This document shows positions 44,622 to 53,244 of a stretch of DNA of 64,000 nt, piece after piece. A program made the position numbers and the translations under genes. The stretch lies in contig NZ_AGFG01000042.1 in NCBI RefSeq assembly GCF_000226255.1, forward strand, positions 36,023-100,022, read 5' to 3'. Within the stretch, counting starts at the first letter, position 1. Each line of letters begins with the position of its first letter. Origin of the DNA: Desulfovibrio sp. A2 (GTDB lineage Bacteria; Desulfobacterota; Desulfovibrionia; Desulfovibrionales; Desulfovibrionaceae). The notes beneath the pieces are model-generated. The model had not been told where the DNA came from. It did not search any database and worked only from the letters and a program-made list of their open reading frames with translations.

Positions 44622-46856
44622 ATGCTGGTCCGACGTAGCCCCATCACCTCATCCGGCCCGGCCCACGGCCACCACACCGCCATGCCCGACACCGCGCCCC
44701 GGCCGGAACGGCCGACCACCGCACCGCCAGACGGTTCGCCTGACGGCACGCCCACCGCCGCTGCCGACGCGGCCAGTCTGGCCCACTTGGCACGCCCGGC
44801 CCACCTGGCCGCCCCGTGGCGGCCCGTGCAGCCCGCCGACCTCGACGGCCTGCTGCAACCCTACGGCGACCCCACCCGGCCGGTGCGCCCCGGCGAGGCC
44901 GTGGGCCGCGTGCTGGACGGCACGGCCTTTCCCGCCACCGACGACAGGCTCGCCCCGCTGGTCATCGACCTGGTCACCGGCGAACTCGTGTCGCGCGAAC
45001 TGGGCGTGCTGGAACGCGCGCCGCGCGCATCCGCCGCAGGCCCGGCAGACCCCGAAGGACGGCACACCCTGGCCCTGCGCCCGCTGGTCTCCGTCAGCCC
45101 CGACAGGCTCGCCGTGCTGGCCGACGTGCACCCCACGGACCACCGCAACCGGCCCCTTGGCGCGGACGTGTACGCGGCTGCGGTCCAGCGGCTGGGGGTC
45201 GCCGCAGCGGCGGACACCGGCCTGCCGCTCGGCCCCGCGCTGGACGACGCCCTGCGCGACGCCGCGCGCAGGGGGCCGCGCACGGGCGTGGTGCTTGCGC
45301 GCGGCATGCCGCCGGTGCACGGCGAAGACGCCCGGCTCGAATTCCAGACCGACCCGGGCGCGGCCTGCGTGCTGCGGCAGGGCGAAGGACGCATCGACTG
45401 TTCCGACCGCTGGCCCCACTTCACCGTGGAAACGGGCGACCCCGTGGTGCGGGTGCACCCGCCCACCCCCGGCATGCCCGGCGTGGACGTGTTCGGCGAT
45501 CCCGTGCCCCAGCGCCACGGCGCGCCGCTGGAGCTGCTGCCCGGGCCCGGCATGCGGCGGCTGGAAGAGGTGGGCGGCGCGGTGCTGTTCATCGCCACGG
45601 CCCCCGGCCTGGTGGACGTGGCCGACGGGGCGGTGACGGTCTCTCCGCTCAAGATCATCGACGGCGACGTGGACCTTTCCACCGGCGACGTCACCGTGTC
45701 CGTGGGTTCCGCCGTGGTGCGGGGCACCGTGCGCAGCGGCGTGACCCTGACCGTGGAGCGCCACGTGCTGGTGGAAGAGGCCGTGGAGAACGCCCGCGTG
45801 CGCTGCGGGGGCGACCTGATGGTGCGCGGCGGCATCGTCATGGGCCGGGCCGGGCGCGAAGCCGTGGGCAACGTGGCGGGCACGCCGGGCGGCGGGCAGG
45901 CCGGGCAGAATGGAGACGACGCGCCGCCGCCCCCGCCGGGCATGCGCGCCGCCGCGCTGTCGCCGTCGGCTCCCGCGCCCTCTCCGCCCGCCGCAGCTGG
46001 CGCATCCGCCGCATCGGGTGCCGGGGCATCCGCAACCACCTCCGCATCCGGCACGGCAGCCGCACCCGGCCCCGCACAGTCAACAGGCGCGCCCCTGCCC
46101 ACGGACCCGGACGCTGGCATCGAGGCGGGCGGCAACGTGGTGGCCGCGCACGCCGCCTTCGCGCTGGTGACGGCGGGCGGCGACGTGGTCATCCCTTCCG
46201 GGGTCACCGGCTCGCGCATCACGGCGGGCGGCCGGTTTCTGGCCCCGGGGCGCGGGGTGGTCATCGGCAGCGCCATCCGCACGGGCGGGGGCATCGACGT
46301 GGGCGAGGCCGGGTCCGTGGCCGAGGTGGCCACCCGGCTCATGGTCCAGCCGGACACCACCCACCTTAACGCCCTGCTGCGCGAACGCGATACCATCGCC
46401 GACCGCATGACCCGCATTTCGGCCGAACTGCCCGGCGGCCCGGACATGGCCGTGCTGCTGCAAACCCCGGAGGAAGACCGCACCCTGGTCGAGGTGCTGC
46501 TACGCATGCGCCGCGAGATGGACGAGCGCCAGCGAACCCTGGGGCAAGACATCGCCCTGGCCCGCAAGCGCCACAACGCGGAGTTGGCCGCCAGCCCCGT
46601 CATCATCCGCCGCCGCACCCACGGCGGGGTGCGGGTGCAGTTTGGCGGGCGCGGGCACGACGCCATACCCGCCGAGACGGGCGTGCAGTACGTGTGGCGG
46701 GCCGCGGCGCACCGGGTGGCCGTGGAGCCCGCACCGGCCACGCCCACGGATCGGCTGTTTCCGCCGCGCCCCGTAAGCGGCGCGCGGCCCGGCCCGGCTC
46801 GGTCTGCCGGAACGCCATCCGGCGGGCCGCCCCCTGCCGGAACACCGTCCGCATGA
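44622..46856 (+). CDS. DUF342 / FapA-type beta-helix protein
   Basis: 744 residues from ATG 44622 (GGAG eight nt upstream). The first 70 residues are Pro/Ala/Thr-rich. The middle carries the DUF342 core: GDPVVRVHPPTPGMPGVDVFG, APGLVDVADGAVTVSPLKII, DGDVDLSTGDVTV and repeating VXVXGXV-type strands (GTVRSGVTLTVERHVLVEEA). A low-complexity Ala/Pro/Gly insert (about residues 415-490) interrupts the helix. A coiled-coil-like C-terminal region (LLRERDTIADRMTRIS, LLRMRREMDERQRTLG) follows. FapA-family proteins form polar or surface scaffolds, but most members are uncharacterised. It precedes a response regulator by 70 nt. Confidence 0.72.
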   Translation: MLVRRSPITSSGPAHGHHTAMPDTAPRPERPTTAPPDGSPDGTPTAAADAASLAHLARPAHLAAPWRPVQPADLDGLLQPYGDPTRPVRPGEAVGRVLDGTAFPATDDRLAPLVIDLVTGELVSRELGVLERAPRASAAGPADPEGRHTLALRPLVSVSPDRLAVLADVHPTDHRNRPLGADVYAAAVQRLGVAAAADTGLPLGPALDDALRDAARRGPRTGVVLARGMPPVHGEDARLEFQTDPGAACVLRQGEGRIDCSDRWPHFTVETGDPVVRVHPPTPGMPGVDVFGDPVPQRHGAPLELLPGPGMRRLEEVGGAVLFIATAPGLVDVADGAVTVSPLKIIDGDVDLSTGDVTVSVGSAVVRGTVRSGVTLTVERHVLVEEAVENARVRCGGDLMVRGGIVMGRAGREAVGNVAGTPGGGQAGQNGDDAPPPPPGMRAAALSPSAPAPSPPAAAGASAASGAGASATTSASGTAAAPGPAQSTGAPLPTDPDAGIEAGGNVVAAHAAFALVTAGGDVVIPSGVTGSRITAGGRFLAPGRGVVIGSAIRTGGGIDVGEAGSVAEVATRLMVQPDTTHLNALLRERDTIADRMTRISAELPGGPDMAVLLQTPEEDRTLVEVLLRMRREMDERQRTLGQDIALARKRHNAELAASPVIIRRRTHGGVRVQFGGRGHDAIPAETGVQYVWRAAAHRVAVEPAPATPTDRLFPPRPVSGARPGPARSAGTPSGGPPPAGTPSA

Positions 46857-46926
46857 CCGGCCCTTGCCCCGCCAACGCGCCGCAGGCATCACTCCCGCAC
46901 GTTCCCGGCCGCACACGGAGCACCGC

Positions 46927-48051
46927 ATGACCGAACGCATCCTGTTCGTGGACGACGAGCCGAACATTCTCGACACCTTTCGCCGCAACCTGCGCCGGGC
47001 CTTCGACGTGGCCACGGCGGAAGGGCCGGAGCAGGGGCTTCAGGCGCTGGAAAGCGCGGGGCCGTTCGCGGTGGTGGTGTCCGACCTGCGCATGCCGGTG
47101 ATGGACGGCATCGCCTTTCTGGAGCACGTGCGCGAACGCGCCCCCGATGCGGTGCGCATCATCCTTTCCGGCCACGGCGATTTCGCCACGGCCGTGGCCG
47201 CCGTGAACCGGGGGGCGGTGTTCCGCTTTCTCACCAAGCCCTGCCCGCCGGAAGAACTGGTGGGCGTGCTGCGCGACGCGCTGCGCCAGCACCGGCTGGT
47301 GGTGGCCGAGCGCGAACTGCTGCGCGGCACCCTGCGCGGCAGCGTGCAGGTGCTGACCGACGTGCTGGCCCTGGTGAACCCCGAGGCCTTCGGCCGCAGC
47401 GAACGCATCCGCGACCTGGTGGTGAAGCTGGGCGCGCGACTGGACGCCAAGCCGCTGTGGCAGCTGGAACTGGCCTCCATGCTCTGCCAGCTGGGCTGCG
47501 TGGCCCTGCCGCCCGACACCCTGCGCAAGCGCCTGTCCGGAGAGGACCTGACCGCCGAGGAACAGCAGATATGGGGCATGCACCCGGAAATCGCCGCCAA
47601 CCTGCTGACCAACATTCCCCGGCTGGGCGAGGTGGCGGCCATGATCGGCGCGCAGCAGATGCCGCCCGGCCCGGACGTGCCGTTGGGCGCGCGCATTCTG
47701 CGGGCCGCGCTGGACTACGACGTGGAGTTGCGGCGCGGCCTTTCGCCCTCGCTGGCCGTGGCCGCCCTGCGCGTGCGGCCGGAGCGCTACGACCCGGCCG
47801 TGCTGTCCGCGCTGACGGCAAGCGTGGCCGACGCATCCGACGTGCCCATGCGCGAGGTGCCCCTGACCGGGCTGCGCCCCGGCATGGTGCTGGCGCGAGA
47901 CCTGACCAACGCGGCGGGAACGCCGCTGCTGCTGGCCGGGCAACGGCTGAGCGACGCTTCCATCTCGCGGCTGCGCAACCTGTCCGACATCCTGCAAGCG
48001 GATGGCGCCGCATGGGTGGTGGATGGCGTGCGCAAGGGGCCGGGCGCGTAA
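46927..48051 (+). CDS. Response regulator with degenerate HD-GYP-like output
   Basis: 374 residues. The receiver domain (1-120) is intact: DDEPN acidic pair, SDLRMPVMDG phospho-Asp, LSGHGD Thr/Ser region and TKPC Lys. The output domain follows the RpfG/HDOD-like order, but where HD-GYP enzymes have an HD dyad this has SMLCQLGCVALP (about residue 183). WGMHPEIAANLLTNIPRL retains the later His region. The missing dyad predicts loss of c-di-GMP hydrolysis and a binding or signalling role. It is probably co-transcribed with the DUF342 gene. Confidence 0.75.
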   Translation: MTERILFVDDEPNILDTFRRNLRRAFDVATAEGPEQGLQALESAGPFAVVVSDLRMPVMDGIAFLEHVRERAPDAVRIILSGHGDFATAVAAVNRGAVFRFLTKPCPPEELVGVLRDALRQHRLVVAERELLRGTLRGSVQVLTDVLALVNPEAFGRSERIRDLVVKLGARLDAKPLWQLELASMLCQLGCVALPPDTLRKRLSGEDLTAEEQQIWGMHPEIAANLLTNIPRLGEVAAMIGAQQMPPGPDVPLGARILRAALDYDVELRRGLSPSLAVAALRVRPERYDPAVLSALTASVADASDVPMREVPLTGLRPGMVLARDLTNAAGTPLLLAGQRLSDASISRLRNLSDILQADGAAWVVDGVRKGPGA

Positions 48052-48231
48052 CAAGCAACGGACCGGAATCGGCAAACCGGGATTGGCGGATGGAATCGCC
48101 GGAACAGGAATCGCGCAGGGTAGGCGGCAGGCCGGGTACCGGGCGCGCCCCTTACGGCCGCATCGGAAACGCCCCGGCCAAGGCCCCTTCAGTCAAAGCC
48201 GCCCCATGAACGGCCCGCAGGATCACCGCGC

Positions 48232-49371
48232 TCACGACCGCCACGCCGCCCACAGGCGGCGCACGGTGCTGCGCAGCAGCGTGGCCGGGCGAAAGCTCAT
48301 GGGCTTGAGCACGCCGGGCACCTCGAAGCGACTGGCGTCGAAGGCGTCCAGCCCCTCGCACACCAGCGCGGCGTGGCCGGGCAGCGCGCCGGGGGCGACG
48401 CGTCGCGCCAGTTCCGCCCACAGGGGCACCTGAGCGGGCGTCAGGCCCAGCAGGCCGCAGACCACCGCATCCAGCGCCACGCACGATGCCGAGGCCCCCA
48501 CCAGCCCGAGGTGGTACGGCTTGCCGGAACCGGGGCCGGTCACGTGCATGGCCTCCACCCCGTCCAGCAGGGCCGCCGTGGGCGGCAGCGCCGCCGCCAC
48601 CTCCACCAATGCCCCCTCGAAGCGGTGGCCCCGGTCGCCGTGGCGGGTGTGCACGAAGGCCTTGCGCACCCCAGGCACGCAGCCGAACAGGTTCTTTACC
48701 GCCAGGGTGACGCGCATCTGGCCGTGCGCCTTCAGGCGCGGCACGCTGAGCACGCCGTCCGCCTCCAGCGCGCACCGCGCGACGCCGATGGACCCGCCGA
48801 AAGACAAGGGCACCGCCACCGCGTCGTCCAGCGGGGTGACGGCCAGGCCAAGGGGGCGCAGGGCCGCCGCAAGGCCGATGGCCTCCGCCACGCCGCGCGC
48901 CGTGCCGAAGCCGGGCGAATCGGCCACGGTGAGCGCGCAGCCGTGGTCCAGCAGCCACGCGCAGGCGGCCCGCACGATCTGCGGATGGGTGCAGCTGAGG
49001 GCCGGGGCGGCGCGCAGCAGGTTGGGCTTCACCAGTATGCGGCCGCGCGGCGGGGCCCAACCGGAGGCGTCCAGTGCTTCGGCCACGGTGTGTTGCACGC
49101 GGTCGGGCTGGTAGTCCGGGCAGCGCAGCAGGGCCACGGGAAACGGCGGTGCCGAGACGCACGGCGCGGCGGCGTCCGCCCGCGCCACTGGGGGCTGGCC
49201 GGGCGCGGGAACGGGGGCGGCGGTCATATTGAACGCGCCGGGCATGTCAGACATGTCCGGCATGTCGGGCATATCGGGCGCGCTGTTGCGCCGGGGGGCG
49301 GGCGCGGGCACAGGTGCAAGAGCGGGGGCGGCGGGCCGAGGCATGTCCGCGCGCCGGAAATCGTGGGTCAC
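48232..49371 (-). CDS. DUF362-domain protein
   Basis: 379 residues. The core from about residue 75 (VALLRCPDY, GRILVKPNLLRAAP, CTHPQIVRAACAWLL, VADSPGFGT, VPRLKAHGQMRVTLAVKNLFGCVPG) is the DUF362 fold, common in anaerobes and often linked to a ferredoxin domain, which is absent here. The first 70 residues are Pro/Ala-rich with a MPDM-type tandem repeat. The start overlaps the rhodanese-ferritin gene stop (ATGA), implying translational coupling. Function unknown; redox or corrinoid-linked roles have been proposed for relatives. Confidence 0.78.
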   Translation of the reverse strand: MTHDFRRADMPRPAAPALAPVPAPAPRRNSAPDMPDMPDMSDMPGAFNMTAAPVPAPGQPPVARADAAAPCVSAPPFPVALLRCPDYQPDRVQHTVAEALDASGWAPPRGRILVKPNLLRAAPALSCTHPQIVRAACAWLLDHGCALTVADSPGFGTARGVAEAIGLAAALRPLGLAVTPLDDAVAVPLSFGGSIGVARCALEADGVLSVPRLKAHGQMRVTLAVKNLFGCVPGVRKAFVHTRHGDRGHRFEGALVEVAAALPPTAALLDGVEAMHVTGPGSGKPYHLGLVGASASCVALDAVVCGLLGLTPAQVPLWAELARRVAPGALPGHAALVCEGLDAFDASRFEVPGVLKPMSFRPATLLRSTVRRLWAAWRS

Positions 49372-50282
49372 CGGGCCTCCCCGTCTTCGGAAAAGGTGGC
49401 GATCTGGTCGATGATCATGCGGGCGTGGGTCTTTTCCTGCGTGGCCAGGTCCAGGAAGGCGCGCTCCGCCTGCCCGCCCAGCCCGCTACCGCGCCGGGCC
49501 TCGTCGGCCAGGGTGCGGTACAGGTCGTAGGCGTTCATTTCCACTTCCAGCGCCAGTTCGGCGATGTCCAGGCAGTCGCCGCTGGCGGCGTCGCGCACCC
49601 ACGGGTCCAGGTTGGCCACGGCCATGCCGCCTTCCAGCACCCGGCCTTCCAGCGCGGCGAACAGCTCTTCGAAGGGGGGCAGCGGGCCGCGCGTGGCGTC
49701 TGCGCTGGCGTCCGCGTTCCAGCGCTGCGCAAGATGGTGGTAGACCACCCTGGCGTGGGCCAGTTCCACCCCGATCAGTCTGTCCATCAGCGCGCACACG
49801 GCGGGCTTGGGCCCGGCATCGCGCACGCGGGTGTACAGCAGGTGGGCGGCCTTTTCCATGTCCAGCGCGCGGCGCAGCAGTTCTTCCATGGTGCGCACCC
49901 CGGCAAAGACCTGAATGCGCGGGCTGTCGGCCACGGCCTGCCCTTCCCACGCTGACATGCCGCCCGCAAGGTTCAGGATGCGGCCGCCCCCGGTGGGCGA
50001 TTCCGGAAACAGGCCGCTTTCCGCCGCCATGACCGCCGCCGCGATGGAGCGCCCGCCGCTGCGGCAGTAGAACACGTGGTCTTGCGTCGGATCGAGCGTG
50101 GGCAGCAGGCCCGCCAGTTCGCCCACCGGGGCCAGCCGCGCGCCGGGTATGTGCTCCTGCCGGTATTCGCCCGGCTGGCGCACGTCCACCAGCACGTAGC
50201 TGCCCTCTGGCCGGGCGGCCATGTAGTCGCGCAGGGCCTGTGGTGAAATGGATTCGATGGGGACGCGGGCTGATGGGCTCAT
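49368..50282 (-). CDS. Rhodanese domain fused to ferritin-like domain
   Basis: 304 residues from ATG 50282, preceded by GGAGG; a longer open frame to 50660 is low-complexity. Residues 1-125 are a rhodanese (YVLVDVRQPGEYRQEHIPGA, active loop VFYCRSGGRS with catalytic Cys). Residues 140-300 form a four-helix ferritin/rubrerythrin-like domain with ExxH-type ligands (MEKAAHLLY, VELAHARVV, EVEMNAYDLY, QEKTHARMI). It may couple sulfur transfer with di-iron redox chemistry or peroxide defence in the cytoplasm. It is coupled to the DUF362 gene. Confidence 0.83.
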   Translation of the reverse strand: MSPSARVPIESISPQALRDYMAARPEGSYVLVDVRQPGEYRQEHIPGARLAPVGELAGLLPTLDPTQDHVFYCRSGGRSIAAAVMAAESGLFPESPTGGGRILNLAGGMSAWEGQAVADSPRIQVFAGVRTMEELLRRALDMEKAAHLLYTRVRDAGPKPAVCALMDRLIGVELAHARVVYHHLAQRWNADASADATRGPLPPFEELFAALEGRVLEGGMAVANLDPWVRDAASGDCLDIAELALEVEMNAYDLYRTLADEARRGSGLGGQAERAFLDLATQEKTHARMIIDQIATFSEDGEAR

Positions 50283-50687
50283 GGTGCCTCCTGCGGGTGG
50301 ATGCAACGGGCTGGCGGGTGGCCGGGGGACATGCGGGCAAGGACGGCCCGGCGGACAAGGGCCGCGCGGGGGCAAGGGCCGCGCGGGGGCAAGGGCCGTG
50401 CGTGGCATGGTCATGTCGCGCAGGGCAGCGGACAACGGGGCGACGCCATGGCACGCCACGGCCGCGCGGGCCGCCCGTCGCCATTCTACCCGACACGGCC
50501 GTGCCTGCAAGGGTATCGTGCCCGTGCACCGCATGTCATGCCACTGCCATGGCCCTTGCCATGGCCCCGCCGGCCCTCCGCCATCGCCTGCCGCCGCCCT
50601 CACCCCGTTCCCGCCTTTTCGCGCACTTTGGCCCACTTTCATGTTGACAGCACCGGCCACCGGGGCTAAACACCTTTTCTCGCGTGT
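50283..50687. other. GC-rich intergenic region with a tandem repeat
   Basis: About 405 nt between the minus-strand rhodanese gene and tRNA-Pro. It has a 17-bp tandem repeat at 50356-50399. No start with a ribosome site was seen. A tRNA promoter should lie just upstream of 50688, and TTGACA at 50644 is a good -35 candidate with ACACCT/CACCTT-like sequence downstream. Confidence 0.4.
50356..50399 (+). repeat. 17-bp tandem repeat, 2.6 copies
   Basis: Two exact copies of CAAGGGCCGCGCGGGGG followed by a partial copy. They lie in the upstream region of the minus-strand rhodanese gene. Confidence 0.75.
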
Positions 50688-50764
50688 CGGGATGTAGCGC
50701 AGCCTGGGAGCGCACCTGAATGGGGTTCAGGGGGTCGGAGGTTCAAATCCTCTCATCCCGACCA
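50688..50764 (+). tRNA. tRNA-Pro (anticodon GGG)
   Basis: 77 nt with encoded CCA. Acceptor stem CGGGATG/CATCCCG, anticodon arm CCTGA-ATGGGGT-TCAGG giving anticodon GGG, T-arm with GGTTCAAATCC. All stems pair. It reads CCC/CCU proline codons. Confidence 0.96.
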
Positions 50765-50779
50765 GCTTAGACACGCAAA

Positions 50780-50817
50780 GGCCGCCGATTGAAAGATCGG
50801 CGGCCTTCTTCGTTTTT
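50780..50817 (+). terminator. Terminator of tRNA-Pro
   Basis: GGCCGCCGAT and ATCGGCGGCC form a perfect 10-bp stem around TGAAAG, followed by TTCTTCGTTTTT. Confidence 0.88.
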
Positions 50818-50900
50818 CATTCCCAAGCGGCCCCAGCGTTTTTCCTTCCCACTGCAAACACAGCCGCTTCAGGCATTAGGCATTCCGAAGTCAACCCGCG

Positions 50901-51392
50901 TCACTTTGATACCGTCCCTTTGTGAGAACGCAAATATTTGTGGATGCACATATCACCACTTTGGGACGAAACTTTGATAACACCCCCCTTATTAACAGCC
51001 CACAAAGCCCCACCACCTTGGTTCGTATATTTAAAAAATTTATCTTCGTGCAGCAGAGCCCCGCAATTCCCCTGCTCTGTTATAACAGTACTCATTTGCA
51101 CATAGCATGCGCCGTTCTTCTTTGAAAAAAAATAATCCATATTGACCGTATCGTTTGTTTTTCCATACGTTACGGTGATCAATATGGAATCCTTCGACAT
51201 CTCATCAAAATAATTAATATTCGCCCTAAAGTCACTACTGACGGAACTTTGAGTCTGCTCCTCAATAAAATCATCACACTCCTTGAATCCCACGGAATTC
51301 GCAAGCTGTACAACCCCATTTTGCCTTGCTTCCGCCGTGAAAATTCCCGCCATCCACATCATCACAAAAAAGCAAACGCACCTTGCAAACAC
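50901..51392 (-). CDS. Secreted hypothetical protein in AT-rich patch
   Basis: 163 residues from a GTG at 51392 with AAGGGGGAG upstream; a TTG at 51419 would add nine residues. The start (VFARCVCFFVMMWMAGIFTAEA) is a likely signal peptide with cleavage after AEA. The mature part is rich in Asn, Asp, Ser and Lys, with several Cys (ECDDF, GACYVQM, GNCGALL, DMCIHKYL) that could form disulfides. G+C is far below that of neighbours, and the patch starts right after a tRNA gene, suggesting acquired DNA. The family is not recognised. Confidence 0.6.
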   Translation of the reverse strand: MFARCVCFFVMMWMAGIFTAEARQNGVVQLANSVGFKECDDFIEEQTQSSVSSDFRANINYFDEMSKDSILITVTYGKTNDTVNMDYFFSKKNGACYVQMSTVITEQGNCGALLHEDKFFKYTNQGGGALWAVNKGGVIKVSSQSGDMCIHKYLRSHKGTVSK

Positions 51393-51716
51393 CTGCTCCC
51401 CCTTGATTGTTACATGCAATTAGACACACCCGCAAAGGAAACCCTCAAAAACAAATATTACATTTCCTTCACCACAACACCCATGACACGCACAACACGA
51501 TGAAATCTCGACAGACCCACCGTCCTTCTCGCTCACTTTATTTTCCTGAACTCGCCATGTCGGAGAAGGCAGGCCTATAGCCGCCCCCGACGACAAAGAA
51601 AAGCCCCGCTGCCCGCATGTTCGCGATATCCATCGCCAGAGACAAGCCATGCCCTCTGGCTACGGATGACAGGCCAAATCGGCAGACAATAATGGAGGGA
51701 GGAAAAGGCCACCCGC
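51393..51716. other. AT-rich intergenic sequence, nothing recognised
   Basis: About 320 nt with AT content like the secreted-protein gene. Short open frames on both strands have no ribosome site or protein-like composition. No copy of the tRNA-Pro 3' end was seen, so no attachment site can be named. Confidence 0.4.
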
Positions 51717-52106
51717 TCAACTGAACCGCGCGGTGACCTGCTTGCCCATGCTCAACACGCAATAGGCGATGCAACTCACGGATTCTGCGGCCAGGCGCAC
51801 GCTGTCGTGCAGGGCGCAGGCGGCGGCATGGTCGGCGGGGGCGGGCTGGCAACTGCGCGTCATCAGCAGTGAAGGTACGCCATTTCTGATAAGGCTTTCA
51901 TGCAGAGCTTCACGGTCGGCGTCGTGCTCCATGGAGGCCGCGTCCACCAACGCAAAGTCGAAGCAGTGCGTCTCCAGCGCGGGCAGGGCGTCTTCCACCT
52001 TGCGCACCACGAAGGCTTCCGCGCCACGCTTGCGCAGTTCCCACTCGCACATGAAGGCGGACATGGGATTGCGGTCGACCACGAGAACGAAAACGCCCGT
52101 CAGCAT
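51717..52106 (-). CDS. Stand-alone degenerate receiver-like protein
   Basis: 129 residues; GGGGGG lies just before the ATG. The start VFVLVVDRNPMSAFMCEWEL follows receiver strand 1, with a single Asp where two acidic residues are usual. DFALVDAASM matches the phospho-Asp strand, and PSLLMTRS the Thr/Ser strand; the final conserved Lys is not clear. The C-terminal 45 residues are Cys/Ala-rich without a DNA-binding domain. It could be a CheY-like adaptor or a decayed regulator. Confidence 0.5.
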   Translation of the reverse strand: MLTGVFVLVVDRNPMSAFMCEWELRKRGAEAFVVRKVEDALPALETHCFDFALVDAASMEHDADREALHESLIRNGVPSLLMTRSCQPAPADHAAACALHDSVRLAAESVSCIAYCVLSMGKQVTARFS

Positions 52107-52592
52107 ATCCCCCCCAAGGGATCATTGCCACGGGCCGATCGGACGCACTGCCTTTGGTGCAGGCAACCCGGCTGTCTCTGCGCGAGATCCGTGGCTTTCC
52201 GTCCCCGCCTCGCGGCGGGTTTGGCTTTCTCTTGAGTATAGGAGTGAACCAGCACGCAAAATGTGTCAATGCGCCGCATTGAGCGTGCAATCATTCGCGG
52301 TCGTTCTTGTAAAGTCATTTCAGCGGATTCGCACACCCCCACCATGCTCCCCCCGCACACCCTACCCATAAAATACAGGTTTCACCTATAGGCAAGGGCG
52401 GCATTGCATGGCGCTCCGTAGTGGCGGGCGCGCGGTCGCCGCCGCGCACCCGCCCCCCTTCGCTGGCGGTTCGCCCACAGTCTTGCCGAAGCCCGCGCAT
52501 TGGGGCATGCCCCACCTGTCGGCAGCCGCGTTCTTCCGCGTGCGCGGCCACGCCCTTCATCCCTTCGCCCGGCACGCAGCCCAGGAGGCCGC
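52107..52592. other. Divergent intergenic region, no gene recognised
   Basis: About 485 nt between the receiver-like gene and the membrane-protein gene. AT-rich stretches near 52230-52390 may hold promoters in both directions. A small AGGT-TTC-ACCT dyad is at about 52378-52388. No ribosome-site-led open frame was found. Confidence 0.4.
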
Positions 52593-53015
52593 ATGTTTTC
52601 GCCCGTCACCGCCACGTTCTTCTGGTGCGCGCTGTGCGCCGCCGCCATCACCAACGGCGCGGCGCGCGAATTGTGGCTTGTGCCGCGCCTGGGCGCGGCC
52701 GCCGCCCACGTGGCAAGCACGCTGCTGCTCTGCGGGGTGGTCTGGCTAGCCGCCCTGCTCTACGCGCGGCGCAAGGGCGCGACACATGGCGCGCGGGGCA
52801 TGTGGGCCACCGGCCTGTACTGGACGGCGCTGACCGTGGCCTTCGAATTCCTGTTCGGGCACTACGTGGCCGGGCACCCGTGGCAACGGCTGCTGGCGGA
52901 CTACGACCTGACGGCCGGGCGGGTGTGGGTGCTGGTGCCGGTGGCGCTGGCCACGGGGCCGCGTCTGGCGCTGTGGCGTCTGCAACGCCGGGGATGGGCG
53001 AAGCGCGGGGGGTAG
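52593..53015 (+). CDS. Small four-helix membrane protein
   Basis: 140 residues, with AGGAGG upstream. Four hydrophobic helices are apparent (ATFFWCALCAAAITNGA, STLLLCGVVWLAALLY, GLYWTALTVAFEFLFGHY, RVWVLVPVALATGPRLAL). EFLFGHYVAGHPWQRLLADY between helices 3 and 4 is the best conserved-looking stretch and recalls small bacterial DUF membrane proteins with E/H residues. No enzymatic motif. The C-terminus is basic and probably cytoplasmic. Confidence 0.65.
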   Translation: MFSPVTATFFWCALCAAAITNGAARELWLVPRLGAAAAHVASTLLLCGVVWLAALLYARRKGATHGARGMWATGLYWTALTVAFEFLFGHYVAGHPWQRLLADYDLTAGRVWVLVPVALATGPRLALWRLQRRGWAKRGG

Positions 53016-53244
53016 GTCCGTTCGCCGTCCCGGCACTCCGGCCTTGGGTCACAGGCGCGACGGGGCGGGGTGAGGCGGAACGAAACGCCCGCAAGGCCGT
53101 GGAACAGGCCTGCGGATCGAAGGGCCGCCCACGCGGGGCGGTACAGGCGGGGCGGGGCATGCGGGATGGTCCGCCGCAACAGCGGCCCGCGCGGCAGGAT
53201 GCACGCCGGGCACGCGCGAAACGGCCGCCCCGGCACGAACCGGG

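Noticed and set aside
50741-51720. Integration site duplicated from the tRNA-Pro 3' end
   Set aside because: No second copy of the tRNA end was found by eye in the AT-rich patch and no integrase is encoded nearby.
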